Assembly: GCA_002964805.2 (NCBI GenBank)
Contig: PUDQ02000016.1
Span: forward strand, 372,001 to 436,000
DNA from: Trametes villosa
Taxonomy: Eukaryota; Basidiomycota; Agaricomycetes; Polyporales; Polyporaceae
Direction: 5' to 3'
Length of the DNA stretch: 64,000 bases
Part shown: positions 23,058 through 33,600 of the stretch, piece by piece
Layout of the letters: every line of letters begins with the position of its first letter
Numbering within the stretch: the stretch's first letter is position 1
Notes under the pieces: model-generated
What the model was told of the DNA's origin: nothing
What the model saw: the letters and a program-made list of their open reading frames with translations, nothing else
Database searches by the model: none
Program-made: the position numbers and the translations under genes

Positions 23058-25566
23058 CTACGCGGGGCCGAAGTACTGCAGCGCGAAGTACAAGGCGCCG
23101 AGGCCGACGACGAGCACGACCGCGAAGCCGGACGCGACGTAGAAGATGAGCTCGGCGGGCGAGAGCTCCGTCTGCTTGCGGTCCGCGGCGAGCGCGCCCG
23201 GCTGCTTCTCGCGGATCTCCTGTATCCGCTTCTCGCGCGCGAGCTCGCGGTCGCGCGCCACGCCGGCCTCGACGACCTTCGTGCGCGCGTCGGACGGGTT
23301 GAACTGCGGCTGCCCGCCGACGGTGTCGAGCCGCACGAAGGAGGGGTAGTGCCGCTCGCACCATTGCTCGATCTGTTGGGTTGCTGGGTGAGTATTCAGA
23401 ACGTGGGTAGGGGCGAGGCACGTACCTTGCCGACTGCGACAGAGAGCCTGATGAAGTTGGGGTCTTCGGGGAGGGCGCGTGCGTGGATGATTCGGGCGTA
23501 GTCTCGGAAGATGTACGCGACGTCGCGGGGGTTTGTTGACTTCATGATTAGCTACACAAGCGAGGTGTTAGTTTAATACCCTCTGAACGTCCGAAGATAG
23601 ACCACTTGCCGACGCCGCCTCTGCCCTGCGGATCTTGATATGCCGCTGGAACATGTCGTAGTTCATGAAGCACAGCGCGAGGGTCGCCATCGCCATCGTC
23701 TGCGGGATCGCGCAGAAGCAGAACACGCTCTGCTTCGTGAGCAGCCGGAGGTAGTCGAGCGAGTCGCACGCGTGGCAGAGCACGTCGACGACCATCCCGC
23801 TCTGCACCCACAGCGCCTGCTTCTCGTTGCCCGGCGCGTACAGCTGCGGGAGGTCCGTGAACGCGGGCCGCCCGCCCGCGGCCTTGCCGTACACCTCGCG
23901 CCCCCAGATCTCGCGCGGCCAGAAGAAGCGGCGCTCCTCCGCGTCCTCGCGGAAGTCGCGGATGATGTTCGTCTTCTGGAGCATGATGCCCATCGCGTTC
24001 GAGAGCTCGAGCTGCTCGCCGAGCCAGTCTGCCTCCTTGCCCGACGCGGAGAAGATGCGCGTCGAGCCCTCGCCGACGAGCCCCGCGACGTAGTGGCAGT
24101 ACAGGTTGTACTCGTCGATCGTCTCGACGTACAGCTCGTTCGTCGCCGCGGCCTTGTGCGCGTAGTCGGCCATGCCGACCTGCATTTTCTCCGTGATGTC
24201 AAGGATGATTTCGAGGTATCTATCGTGTCGGACGCCCTATGGTCAGTATGATGCTGTGGGGCAGAGACGGCACACAGGCGTACTTGGGCTCTAGGCGGCT
24301 GAGCTCTTCGCTCACGACTGTCCATTCTACCAGGACCTGTCGGTCCTTTTCGTTGGGGCCACATTCCGTGAAGGTCCATCCTGGTTGTACGGCGAGTTTG
24401 TGGAATTGCCGGAGGATGGGTTGCTTCTTCTCGTCAGGAATCGTCATGTCATCCTCGATCGTGTCCAAGCCTCGTAGTACGAGGTAGAATAAGCACACCT
24501 ATCAAGCGATTAGTCAGCCTTGTTGTGATAACAAGGTAGCAGAGTCAAGGGAGGCATCAGGGCAGCCCGCCAAAATGGCGGAAGTGGAACTACGCTCTAG
24601 CGGATCGCAGTTCTACTTCCACTCGCCATTCCGCTTTGACTTCCCCTCCAATGGGCGACGTGGTCGGAACGAGGCAGGGGCGCCAAGGACGGTGCGGAGG
24701 ACGCGTCGCTAATGAATTTGCAGCAAACATGCGCATGAAGGCGGATACCGATGCGGGCATGAATGAGGCAGGGGTTGCAGGCGCGAACATCGCGCAGACG
24801 TGAACGACGCGGGCATAACTGAGCGAGGTGTATGCGTCGTCGCAGACAAATGTGAACGAAATGGACGCCTCTAACCCGCACAAGGAAGGCGGGGGTGAAG
24901 ACGGCCGTGTGCGAGGGGTGATCAGTGAGCGCATTAGCGAACGCGCTATGCCTGCTAGGCCACCAGCGAATGGAACAGAATTCGCGATGGGTCTGGATTG
25001 TCCACCTGTACTAGACCAACGCTTCCGCTTCCACTGGACCACTTCCACTTGCACCGTCTTGGTATATACTCATCCACCAGCACTACATGGGGAATACGGC
25101 TTGTGGTGCATGGACTCCTGCGCTGCTCTCTTTCGTGCACTACTAGAGCTCGTCATGCTTTTGGTTCATAGCATGGGAATGCACTTGTAGCGCCTGCGTA
25201 GACCCAGGTCACATTGTCCATCGCAGACGATTCCTCAGGCTGGAAGTGCGCAAACCGACGCCATATAAGACTTCGCTTCGCGCACCAGGAAGCAGCACTG
25301 CAGAGGCAATTCACGACCGGTGGGAGAGTACGCACCACTCTTGCGAGGTCGCCCTCGAGCTCCTTGATCACGCCAGAGAAACTCCTGCTAGTCTCGTCGA
25401 GGAACTCCCAACACCTCCGCATCGTCGGGCGGTCCCATCCCGAAGTAGGGTGCTCCTTGGGGTCTGTGATGTCGCGCTTGGGCTCGTGCCAGAGCTTGTA
25501 CTGGACGAGGGTGCGGAACTCGAAGGGGTGGGTGAGGAGGAGGGTGAGGATGGAGGCGACGCCCAT
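23058..25566 (-). CDS. ERG9: Squalene synthase (farnesyl-diphosphate farnesyltransferase)
   Basis: Condenses two farnesyl diphosphates to squalene using NADPH, the first committed step of sterol and triterpenoid synthesis, on the ER membrane. Exons 25336-25566, 24284-24498, 23610-24219, 23426-23551 and 23058-23372 keep frame and give 498 aa, a little above the yeast length. Visible motifs are the first Asp-rich motif in FYLVLRGLDTIEDDMT, GEGSTRIFSASG, and the second Asp motif in QKTNIIRDFREDAEERRFF. YVASGFAVVLVVGLGALYF forms a C-terminal membrane anchor. Intron 1 is unusually long (24499-25335, 837 nt). Intron 3 (23552-23609) has a GC donor, GCAAGT, required to join EAAS to LIMKSTNP. No frame break is seen, so it is expected to be functional. 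Confidence 0.97.
24574..24630. repeat. Imperfect inverted repeat inside ERG9 intron 1
   Basis: 24574-24594 is an imperfect inverted match to 24606-24630 with a 4-nt bulge (aatggcg, then gaagtggaact against gaagtagaact). It could form a hairpin with an 11-nt loop. Related GAAGTGG stretches recur, inverted, near 25022-25056, so the intron may hold a decayed mobile element. Confidence 0.4.
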
Positions 25567-25735
25567 TATGCTGGCTTTTGGTAGAGTAGTCGTCGTCGAG
25601 GTGGGGCTCCGCAGACACGCCAACGCAGCCGTCTCCGCCATTTCGCGGTGGTACGACTGCCTTCGCGCACGTGACCCGCGTCCCGCCCTTTCCCCGGCAT
25701 TTCTCCGGCGCCTCTTTTTTTTGCTCCCAACCGCG
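25567..25735. promoter_or_regulatory. Short divergent promoter, ERG9 / small ORF
   Basis: Only 169 bp separate the ERG9 start codon (-) from the ATG at 25736 (+). A T8 tract lies just before the + strand ATG. Confidence 0.5.
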
Positions 25736-25942
25736 ATGGACGCCGCGCTCACCCCTCCCCTCCGCATCCAGCCTCTCCACGTCCAGCAGGTCTCCCCTGA
25801 CGCTGCCCAGAAGCGCGTTGAGGAGTTCCTGCACAAGTTCCACGCGCGCAATGCCGCGAAGCATAGCGGCGAGAGCACCACCTACGTGCAGCTGCAAAAG
25901 CTCGCGGACGCGTTGAACGAGGAGAGCCCTTCCGCGCAGTGA
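25736..25942 (+). CDS. Small protein of unknown function, 68 aa
   Basis: A single open frame with GC-rich third positions, starting MDAALTPPLRIQPLHVQQVS and ending NEESPSAQ. It is predicted largely alpha-helical, with a charged middle (AAQKRVEEFLHKFHARNAAKH). Codon use resembles the neighbouring true genes, and it is divergent from ERG9 at 169 bp. I do not recognise the family. A GT donor (gtaagt) follows the stop by one base, so either a 3' UTR intron or a different last exon is possible. Confidence 0.55.
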   Translation: MDAALTPPLRIQPLHVQQVSPDAAQKRVEEFLHKFHARNAAKHSGESTTYVQLQKLADALNEESPSAQ

Positions 25943-26770
25943 GGTAAGTACTAGTCATACAGAGTTTGTAACTTTCAGCTGATGCAATGCACGGTGTATC
26001 AAGGTCGACCTTAGTCGTCCTCTGTTTGTAGACCAATATAAGCCGCCGCGAACTCGAGCGCCGCGCGTAGTGCGATCCAGCGGAAAACGCGCCGCCGCCC
26101 GCGCTGCACCGCTTGCGTGTCGTAAGCTCTATGGCGCAGTCAGGCCCCCGTGTCCTGCGTCAGGCTTTGTCGCCGGTAAGCCATGTTCTCTATCTCCTCT
26201 TTGTAGGATGAGTCTTCTACTTTTCTATTTGCACGTCAGTCTGAGTACCTTCGGGTGCGTTGGATGACACTTCGCATCTCTGACAATTCAATCACATTCG
26301 TGCTACTCTGTAGAATTGATTGCTGACTCTATTCTTGTAGACCACGACCAGCGCCGCGAGGTTCACGCGCCTGAGTATTGAAGGATCTCCGGAGTCCGGA
26401 CAGAACCATGGGCTACACGGATTGGCAGATCTGTAGCTTTCATACCAGCCCCATCTGTTTGGTTTGCAGAGAGCATTAGGTTACGAATGGAATCTAGTTC
26501 ATGCAACTGTACATCTATCGGTCCCTACAGATACGTGCACGGCATTCTCTGACTGAGCAACAAAACAGAAAACGTCACGTCGTATATGTGTGCACTTACA
26601 GTAGGGGAAACCCCCTCATTCGCGAACCAGCACACACGCCCACATCGATACGCCGTAGTTACACCAAACTAAAGGCTTTCGTTCATACTATGTATACTAA
26701 TCGCACCGTATTGAATTAAGCTGAAGCAAGTCCATTAGTACATACGAGCAGACCATCTCTTCACTCTTCT
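25943..26770. other. Intergenic with possible unresolved small exons
   Basis: 828 bp. An ATG at 26131 opens MAQSGPRVLRQALSP before a GTAAGC donor, and acceptor-like TTGTAG sites occur at about 26030, 26206 and 26340. No combination gives a recognisable protein. It may be the 3' UTR of the small gene or a further tiny gene. Confidence 0.35.
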
Positions 26771-28885
26771 TCAGTCCGCACGGCGCTGGCTTCCGGGCAC
26801 GAACGCCCACAGCGCAAGCATCAGCCCCATCATCGACACCAACCTACCACCCCATAACCGCGTCAGCAAGATCCCCTCACACCAAAACAAAGCACAAAAG
26901 AACAAGCGCGACTCACAGCGGCTGCAGCCCCTTGATGCCGACCTTGCTCGCGAGCGCGCCGGTGACGAAGGGGAGGAAGGCGGAGCCCGCCTGGCCGAAG
27001 CCCGCGATCCAGCCGATGCACCCGGTGAGCAGGCGCGGCGGGAGGACGCGCGCGGCGTGGTTGATGACGATCGGGTAGATCGGCCCGAGGAGCACGCCGA
27101 CGAAGGAGACGGCGACACCGCCGCCGATGAGCGAGGGCACCAGCCAGACGACGAGCTCGAGGCTGTAGGCGGGGAGAAGCAGGGGCTAGGTGAGCGGTGG
27201 TTGGAGGAGGAGAGAAGGGCGGGGGAACGTACCCGATTGCGACGATGCCGTAGAGGAAGACGGCGCGGCGCTCGCCCAGCTACATGGACGCGCCGCGTCA
27301 GATATGACAACCCACAGACGAGGAGCTGAAAACTCGGCCGTACCTTCTGGTTCACCCATAGAAGCCCAATGCGGCCCACCATGAGACCTAACGACATGTC
27401 AGCTCAACGCAGCCGCAACATCCGGCACACGCTACTCACCACCGAAGAAACCAGAAGCGATGTATCCAGAGGACGCGCCTCCGCCACGCAGCTCGATAAC
27501 GTACGTGACAATCCAGCCTGCGACGCGGCCGTCAGATCGAGCTCACGGCGTGTGACGAGCCAAAATGAGTAACGTACCGCCAAGAGTGACCTCGACACCA
27601 ATGTAGATGAGGATGAAGAACGCGAGGAGGTGCAGCGCGCGCAGGCGGAAGATCTGCTTGTACTTGTTCCCGGCGCTGCCCTCCGCCTCGTCGTGGGTCG
27701 GGCCCTGGCCGATCTCCGTGAGGCAAGCTGGTGGGTGGGAGATTGCTCAGCAATGTGTGCGAGTGATGAGAGCCGTGTGGACCTACTGTCTTGGTCCTTG
27801 AAGCGGAAGACGGCGATGAGAAGCACACTGTTGGAGAGCGCGATCCCGAGCGAGACAAGGTAATGGAACGACCAGTGGTGCAGTTGCGCGAACTGGGTCG
27901 ACACCAGGGGAGCCGCGAGCGCGCCAGCACCTGCATCAAACCCTCGCTTAACAAAATTGAACCGGTAAGACGGGTATTCGAGCGAATCTACGCACCATAG
28001 ACCGCGTGTAGGATGCCCATCTTCGTGGAGGTGTTCTCCTTGAAGGCAGCAACGTAGCCGTTGGCGCCTGCGTCCTAGAGATACCTCGTTAGCAAACCTG
28101 CGACGGGTATGCGGGGTGTGCAGATGCTATCTACCTGTAGCGCAATTCCGAAGCCGTTCACGAAGTATCCGATAACGAAGACGGGGAACGGGGGAGCTGG
28201 GGCTTCCATCGCGTAACCGATAATTTGAGCAGCGGATCCTGGAACCCAAACAGTTCAGCTCCGGAGGGCGTAAGGCGGTTGAGAAGGTATACCGATGATC
28301 ATAACCTGTACAGGCCATCATTAGCGACGCACGGTGCATGTTATGAGCACCACATACTTTGCCAAAGCCAAGGCGATCCGTAAGCCAGACATTTGCAGCG
28401 GCTGCTGAGACAAATCCCTGTATAACCGTTCAGTGTCAAGGCATTCCAGGGAGGTCAGGGGTAACTTACGAGGCAGTTGAACACGAAGATGAGCGACACC
28501 ATCGCGAAGCCGACCTATCCATCATGCGTGAGCACTCAATACCACATACGCAGCAGCTGACGCAACCTACATTGTACACAGACTGTATCCTTGGGAGTAG
28601 AGGTCCAGTCGTACCGTCATTCCAGCCGGCAAGGAACAGCGTCCAGCATAGTGTCGCGAACTGAATCTTCGCCAAGCGGCGCGAGGCGGGTGTGGATGCG
28701 GAGACCGCGGTCGATGGTGCTTCGGCGTTCTGAGAGCTCAGGTCTGCAGATGTGCTGCTGACGCTCTGCCTCTTGGTGCTGTTGGTCTCGCCCGTTGCCG
28801 TGGGGTGCAGGTTCGCGGAGTGGGCGCGGTCCAGGGACTGGGAGGAGCGCGGGGGAACCGCGGAGAGCTCGATGTCTACCGACAT
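26771..28885 (-). CDS. Major facilitator superfamily transporter
   Basis: Multi-pass plasma or organelle membrane transporter with about nine short introns. The first exon (from 28885, MSVDIELSAVPPRSSQ) encodes a Ser/Thr-rich cytoplasmic N-terminus, then the first membrane segment with AGWNDGTTGPLLPRIQ. Later segments include IIGYAMEAPAPPFPVFVIGY, GFGIALQDAGANGYVA, GILHAVYGAGALAAPLV, LLAFFILIYIGVEVTLG, GGGVAVSFVGVLLGPIYPIV and a final segment before SQRRAD at the stop. The motif set (GWNDGTTGP, HAVYGAGALAAPL) fits the fungal branch related to fucose permease and yeast BSC6-like proteins. The substrate cannot be read from sequence. No frame break was noted. Confidence 0.9.
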
Positions 28886-29462
28886 CCTGGAAACCGGGGT
28901 TTAGGGGTCGAAGATAATGACCTCCGGAGGGTGTAGAGAGCAGCAAAGACGCTACGTGCTGAGCGAGGGCGGGGTAGTAGGCTCGTCGAGTCTGTGCAGC
29001 AGCTGTATTTGTACCGTGCCAAGTTGCGCCCAGCACTGTGCGACACGACGGCGGGAGGTGAGTCGGATATGGCAGGCTGACGTGGAGTCCAAGTCCAAGT
29101 TGAAGCGGTCCCCGTACCCCGCCCCCGCGCAAGGATCGACCGGAACGAACATTTGAGCGGTCTTGGCGACTGCCGGCCGCGCGCAGAGCAGACGAGAATC
29201 GAAGAGGATCCGACGCCAATGCTCCCCCGGAAATTACTCGGAGAATCTGCTGACGCTCGCCAAGCTCCGATGCCGGTGCCCTAGCCGCCTAGCGCTCTGC
29301 AAGGCCACAGCGAAAATCGACGCCAACGTCCGGTATGCATAGAAATCATCCTCTCAAGTTTCGAATAAACTATGTGCTGAGACAGATCAAGCAAAAGGTA
29401 GAGTGTGCAGTTTTTGTGCAGCCTGCGAAGCTAACGAAACTGTCTTCAAAAACGTACGCGAA
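28886..29462. other. Intergenic between MFS gene and tRNA-Pro
   Basis: 577 bp upstream of the MFS gene. No gene is seen. A T5 run just 3' of the tRNA (minus strand, about 29450-29455) is a probable RNA polymerase III terminator. Confidence 0.5.
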
Positions 29463-29546
29463 GGGCCTGGCCGGGAATTGAACCCGGGACCTCCTCCAAA
29501 TGCTGCGAAGCCCTAAGAAGGAATCATACTACTAGACCACCAGGCC
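29463..29546 (-). tRNA. tRNA-Pro (anticodon AGG), intron-containing
   Basis: The acceptor arms GGCCTGG and CCAGGCC pair fully, with discriminator C. The T arm is CCGGG-TTCAATT-CCCGG. The anticodon stem CCTTC/GGAGG closes a loop TTAGGG..T, giving anticodon AGG. A 12-nt intron (CTTCGCAGCATT) follows G37. The mature region matches the copy at 58819-58903; only the introns differ. Confidence 0.95.
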
Positions 29547-29574
29547 GATGAAGGGCGATGCCCCGGTGCCATTA

Positions 29575-30647
29575 TTACCTGCTTCTTACCAGTAGGGATC
29601 CCGAAGCACTCATTGCTGGAGTCGATGGCCCGGGCAACCTCCACTCAACGTACCAATGTGCCAGAGAACTCACGCCGGCATAGAATCCACCTCTCAATAC
29701 CGTCCACCCTGAGCACATGTCGGTATGGAATTGGCTGGGAGAGGTACCACGCCGAGGCCGATAGAGTCGTCGGCGATCGGCCAGCCCAGTGCATGTGGCA
29801 GACGGCGAGTCCCTGAGGTTGAAGCACTCGGAGAGCCGGCATACTAGATAGAGTAACCTGAGCAGAAGGTCATACGACGGGCTGTCAGCCCAAACATCAG
29901 CCGATAGACACTGTTTCAAAACGTACCGTAAGCCTTGCAACGACGTCCCACAAGCCAGAAGACTTGCATGCAGCATCCTGGCGGCACGCCAACGCCTCAA
30001 GCGCGTGACTGTTACATCTTTCTGGATTCTTGTGAGTCGCCGCAGTAAAGCGCAGGCGCTCATGCGCGGCAGAGTGAGCCTGTCTACTGGATTCATGACG
30101 CTGACTGTATTGCAGCAGATTGCACCCGTTGGAGTCGCCCACCCGCTGTGGTGGCCAGCCAGTCTAAGACACTGAGTAGGCCGCCCAGACCAGACCAGAC
30201 GCCAAACCGGAAGCCGAGGGTCCCTTCTGACAGACGGAAGTAACGCCCTGGCCATGGCGTTCGGGCCGCACCTGCCTGGTCGGTCGGCGCGCGTTTGTCG
30301 TGCAGCGAGTACCTTGTTCCGCGAGAAGGAAAGTGCAGGGCCGTGCCGAGTTGAGCTTCCCAAGACGCAGTCAGCGCTGCGAGTAAGAGGGAAGGGGTGC
30401 GGCGCGAGGTGGACCAGGTGCGGGAAGAGAGGCCGATCGCAGGCGCGAGTACGATGGCTGCAGTGGAGAGGATCTCGTCGGGACGCGAGCATTCGAGCGG
30501 CGGACACGAAGGGTGGAGCGCGGACGAGGCACTCGGCGGAATAGACTTCGCACTATCTGGATCACAAAATGAGCGGATGTTGTTGGTTTTCTGGGATATA
30601 CGATGACACCACTGTGAGAAAACACGTCGTCCTGTCATATCACTCAC
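29575..30647 (-). pseudogene. Possible degraded or unresolved gene
   Basis: Two overlapping minus-strand open frames, 184 aa from 30647 and 310 aa from 30507, cover this stretch. The first has Leu/Gly-rich segments such as FRFGVWSGLGGLLSVLDWLA. The second has LLLRLLYLVCRLSECFNLRD near its end. They may be pieces of one multi-exon or frame-broken gene, but I recognise no family and no convincing splice set. It could equally be chance open sequence. Confidence 0.2.
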
Positions 30648-33600
30648 CGACGCCGGAGAATGCTTATAGGCTCGCGGTCATTGCGTATATGGGACACACG
30701 GGCGAGCCGCCGTCTCCGTACGGCCATCGCCTTGTGGTGGTGGGTTCTAGGACGTGGCCATAATGAACGTGCGAAGCGTTCTGGTCAGCTAAGCGTGTGG
30801 GATACGGGAACATGCAAGGTTCTCTGACCACCGGGCCACACGCGGTACCTCCCCGGAACGTGTCCGCCTTCAGACGACGGTGATTGTGCGAAGTTGCGGT
30901 GCGGTCGTGGCGGAGGGCGACGTCAGAACGGGCGGCCTGCTATCCAATTGTCTCCCGATGAAGCGGAGGCAATACGCCCCTACTCGCTGGCCGGGTGGTT
31001 GGGTCCGAACGCTGCGCTTGCGGGGCTACGAGACAGGGCGCGCCGACGTCTTTCGGAGGGGAGGACACGAGATCGGGCGTGTGTATCCGCTCTACGAGCG
31101 CGTCACTGGTGCTAGTTAATGTTTGGCGATCGCGATCCGTGGGGAGACGCACTCACTGCGGGCCTGGAATATGCCTGAGCTATCGCGACTTTGGGTCAGG
31201 TGGATAGGGACAGGCGCTCCGACGCTAGCTGCGTTAAGCATTTTCGCACAAGAGAGCAAAGCTGGCGCCGACTAAGAACGAATTGTGAGCGTTGCAGGAG
31301 GTCTGAGTGAAGAGGAAATCTCACGATTACAATGGCATCTGCCCCGTTAAGCTACGGGGGTCCGCACAGCGTGCCGACAGGCACCTTGTTATCATGAGCG
31401 TTCTCTCCGGATGAGGAGCATGGAAGCCTCAAGGTAGGAGCACGGCGTGTACGCGGTGTTCTGGGCTTTGTACGGAGTATCGCGGCCGTTCGGCACCCGA
31501 TCGACGCAGTGCAGAATCGAACAACGCCGTCGCTGCTCGGAATCCCGCGATGCTAGCCTGTTATCGGCGAAACTCTGATTGAACGGCTCCTCAGTAACGG
31601 CGAACCTGAGCCTTTCTGTCCTTAGCTCGGACGTCAATGTCTTCAGCTTGAGATAGACGATGTTTGTATGGAATCCCGGGGGAACAAATCGGTTGACTGG
31701 CAGAATTGTGTCAGAATAATCCGTAGGTGTATAATATGACACACGCACTGGTCGGCAGGTAGATCGCTTGCTTCACAAGCATTAAATCGCACGAGAACTG
31801 GTTGAAAAGGCTGGGAATCTTGCACCGCGAGGTGCGCCGGGACTGCGATTTTCCTGGTTGTAACCGCTGCGACGGCTAGAAAATAAGGTGCTCTCAGTAT
31901 ATGGCCTGATCAACCGCTGAAAAGCGGCGGGGAGTCGGTACGTGCTCACTCAATGCAACAGATCGTACGGAGAAGTCTGTTTGACCATGCGGCACGGTGA
32001 TCGCTGTATGGTACAACATACCGGCGACGGCAGCCTATTGAGCGGCTGGTCACGGCGTGCTCTTCGTCGCCGGTAGCGGACATTGCTTTGTAGGACAGTT
32101 GTCGTACAACGCGTGTGCCGATCAAGATTCACTGTACTCAGAAACAATATTGGGGTCCTAGGATGTATTGCCTCGCGCATCGAGATGACCGCTGAAGAAT
32201 ATGAGCGAAGTTGATACAAAATGAAAGGCGACTTACGCAAGTCGCTCGCGGAGGTTTCAGCGGACGTGGCATGCGCAGCATCGTACTATACGCGCGTCGT
32301 GCGGTGGCGGGCGGCCTCGTTGACGGTGGCTGGCCGAAGGTGGCAAGAGAGCATCGAAGCATCCGCCGCCTCCACGCTCGCAGTTCCCACCCGCCGTCCC
32401 AGCGCGTCGGCGCCCGCTGCTTCCAGAAACACCATGTCCCGATCCCTGGACCCGGGGCGAGCTCGCGTGGAAGGCATGCAAAGATGGTTCTTCTTCCCTG
32501 AAACGTGATGCGAAGGTGCGCGTTTTCTCGACTTTCCAGAAGACGCCCCGCAGATCAGCGCGCGTCACACGCTCCCACTCGCACGTCTTTCATCTTTCCC
32601 TCCTCGACCATGACCGATTCGGCGGCTGCTGCTTCTGCCGCCCTCCCTTCGCTGATGCGAACGCCTTGTGGCCAATGCACAGTCGCACTCGAGGGCAGGT
32701 GATACGCACCCAGCCCGCGCTGGCTGGCGAAATTGAGTGTGAGGGCGTATCGTTGACGCCGCTACCCACGCTGCATGCTGACGCGTCCCCGAGCTTATTT
32801 TTGAGCCTGTTATGGGCATGAAGATGGTCTGGAGACTGCCGCGAAGCAAAGAAGGGAGAGAAAGCGGATAGATGAAACCCACGCCTGCATGAAGCTTTCG
32901 CTCTCTGTTTGACGTCTCCATCACGCCGCCGCGGCCAAGCAGCCGCCGCGTTCCTTCTCAGAATTCGTCCTGACACGCCCCGCCGTCACATATTCATTTT
33001 CCACCACGATACGGACGTCCGTGATGTGGCCTTCAGAGCAGATGTGCCCTGTTTTTCTCGGCTCCCGAAGAGGCTCTACTCCGAAGGCTTCTCATCCGTC
33101 ACAGGTGGGCCATTCAATCCAAGGAGAAACCGTCCCTGACCTCGCCTCTGCAGTGCGTACGTGGATGATTCCATTGACGTAGAACAGACGTCCAGACGGT
33201 GGGCGGCCGTCGGAAAGAATAGACCTGGACGCCCCCGTTCGGAACGAGCGCCGCTGTTCTAGACACCCGCAGGCTGTGTGAAGAGGCTCGGTCGAACCTT
33301 GTCTTGCGATGGTGCTCGGACGCATTCGGTAGGTCGGCTTCCTCTTGCGGCTGCATGTTCAGAAGCTGGCACAAGCTGTTTTCATTCGGACTCGCGGGTA
33401 GCAAGGCTACACCCTCTTTCTTACCGCCATGTTCACGGCCCTTTCAACTCATCCTCGCATCCGGCCTCGAAACATGGGATGCATATGTTGTTGCGCCGTG
33501 CGAGCACATAGCGTGTACAACACCACCAACGATCTACCCACCCTGATCCCACAAGCCGAGAGCCTGACGATGCAAGAATTGCAAGACCTGTAGGCGTGCT

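Noticed and set aside
24590..25054. 154-aa open frame inside the long ERG9 intron
   Set aside because: No similarity to a transposase or other family and no splice or promoter signals; probably chance.
33429..33593. 54-aa frame with a cysteine-rich MGCICCC segment
   Set aside because: Too short, unrecognised and without neighbouring exons; likely chance.
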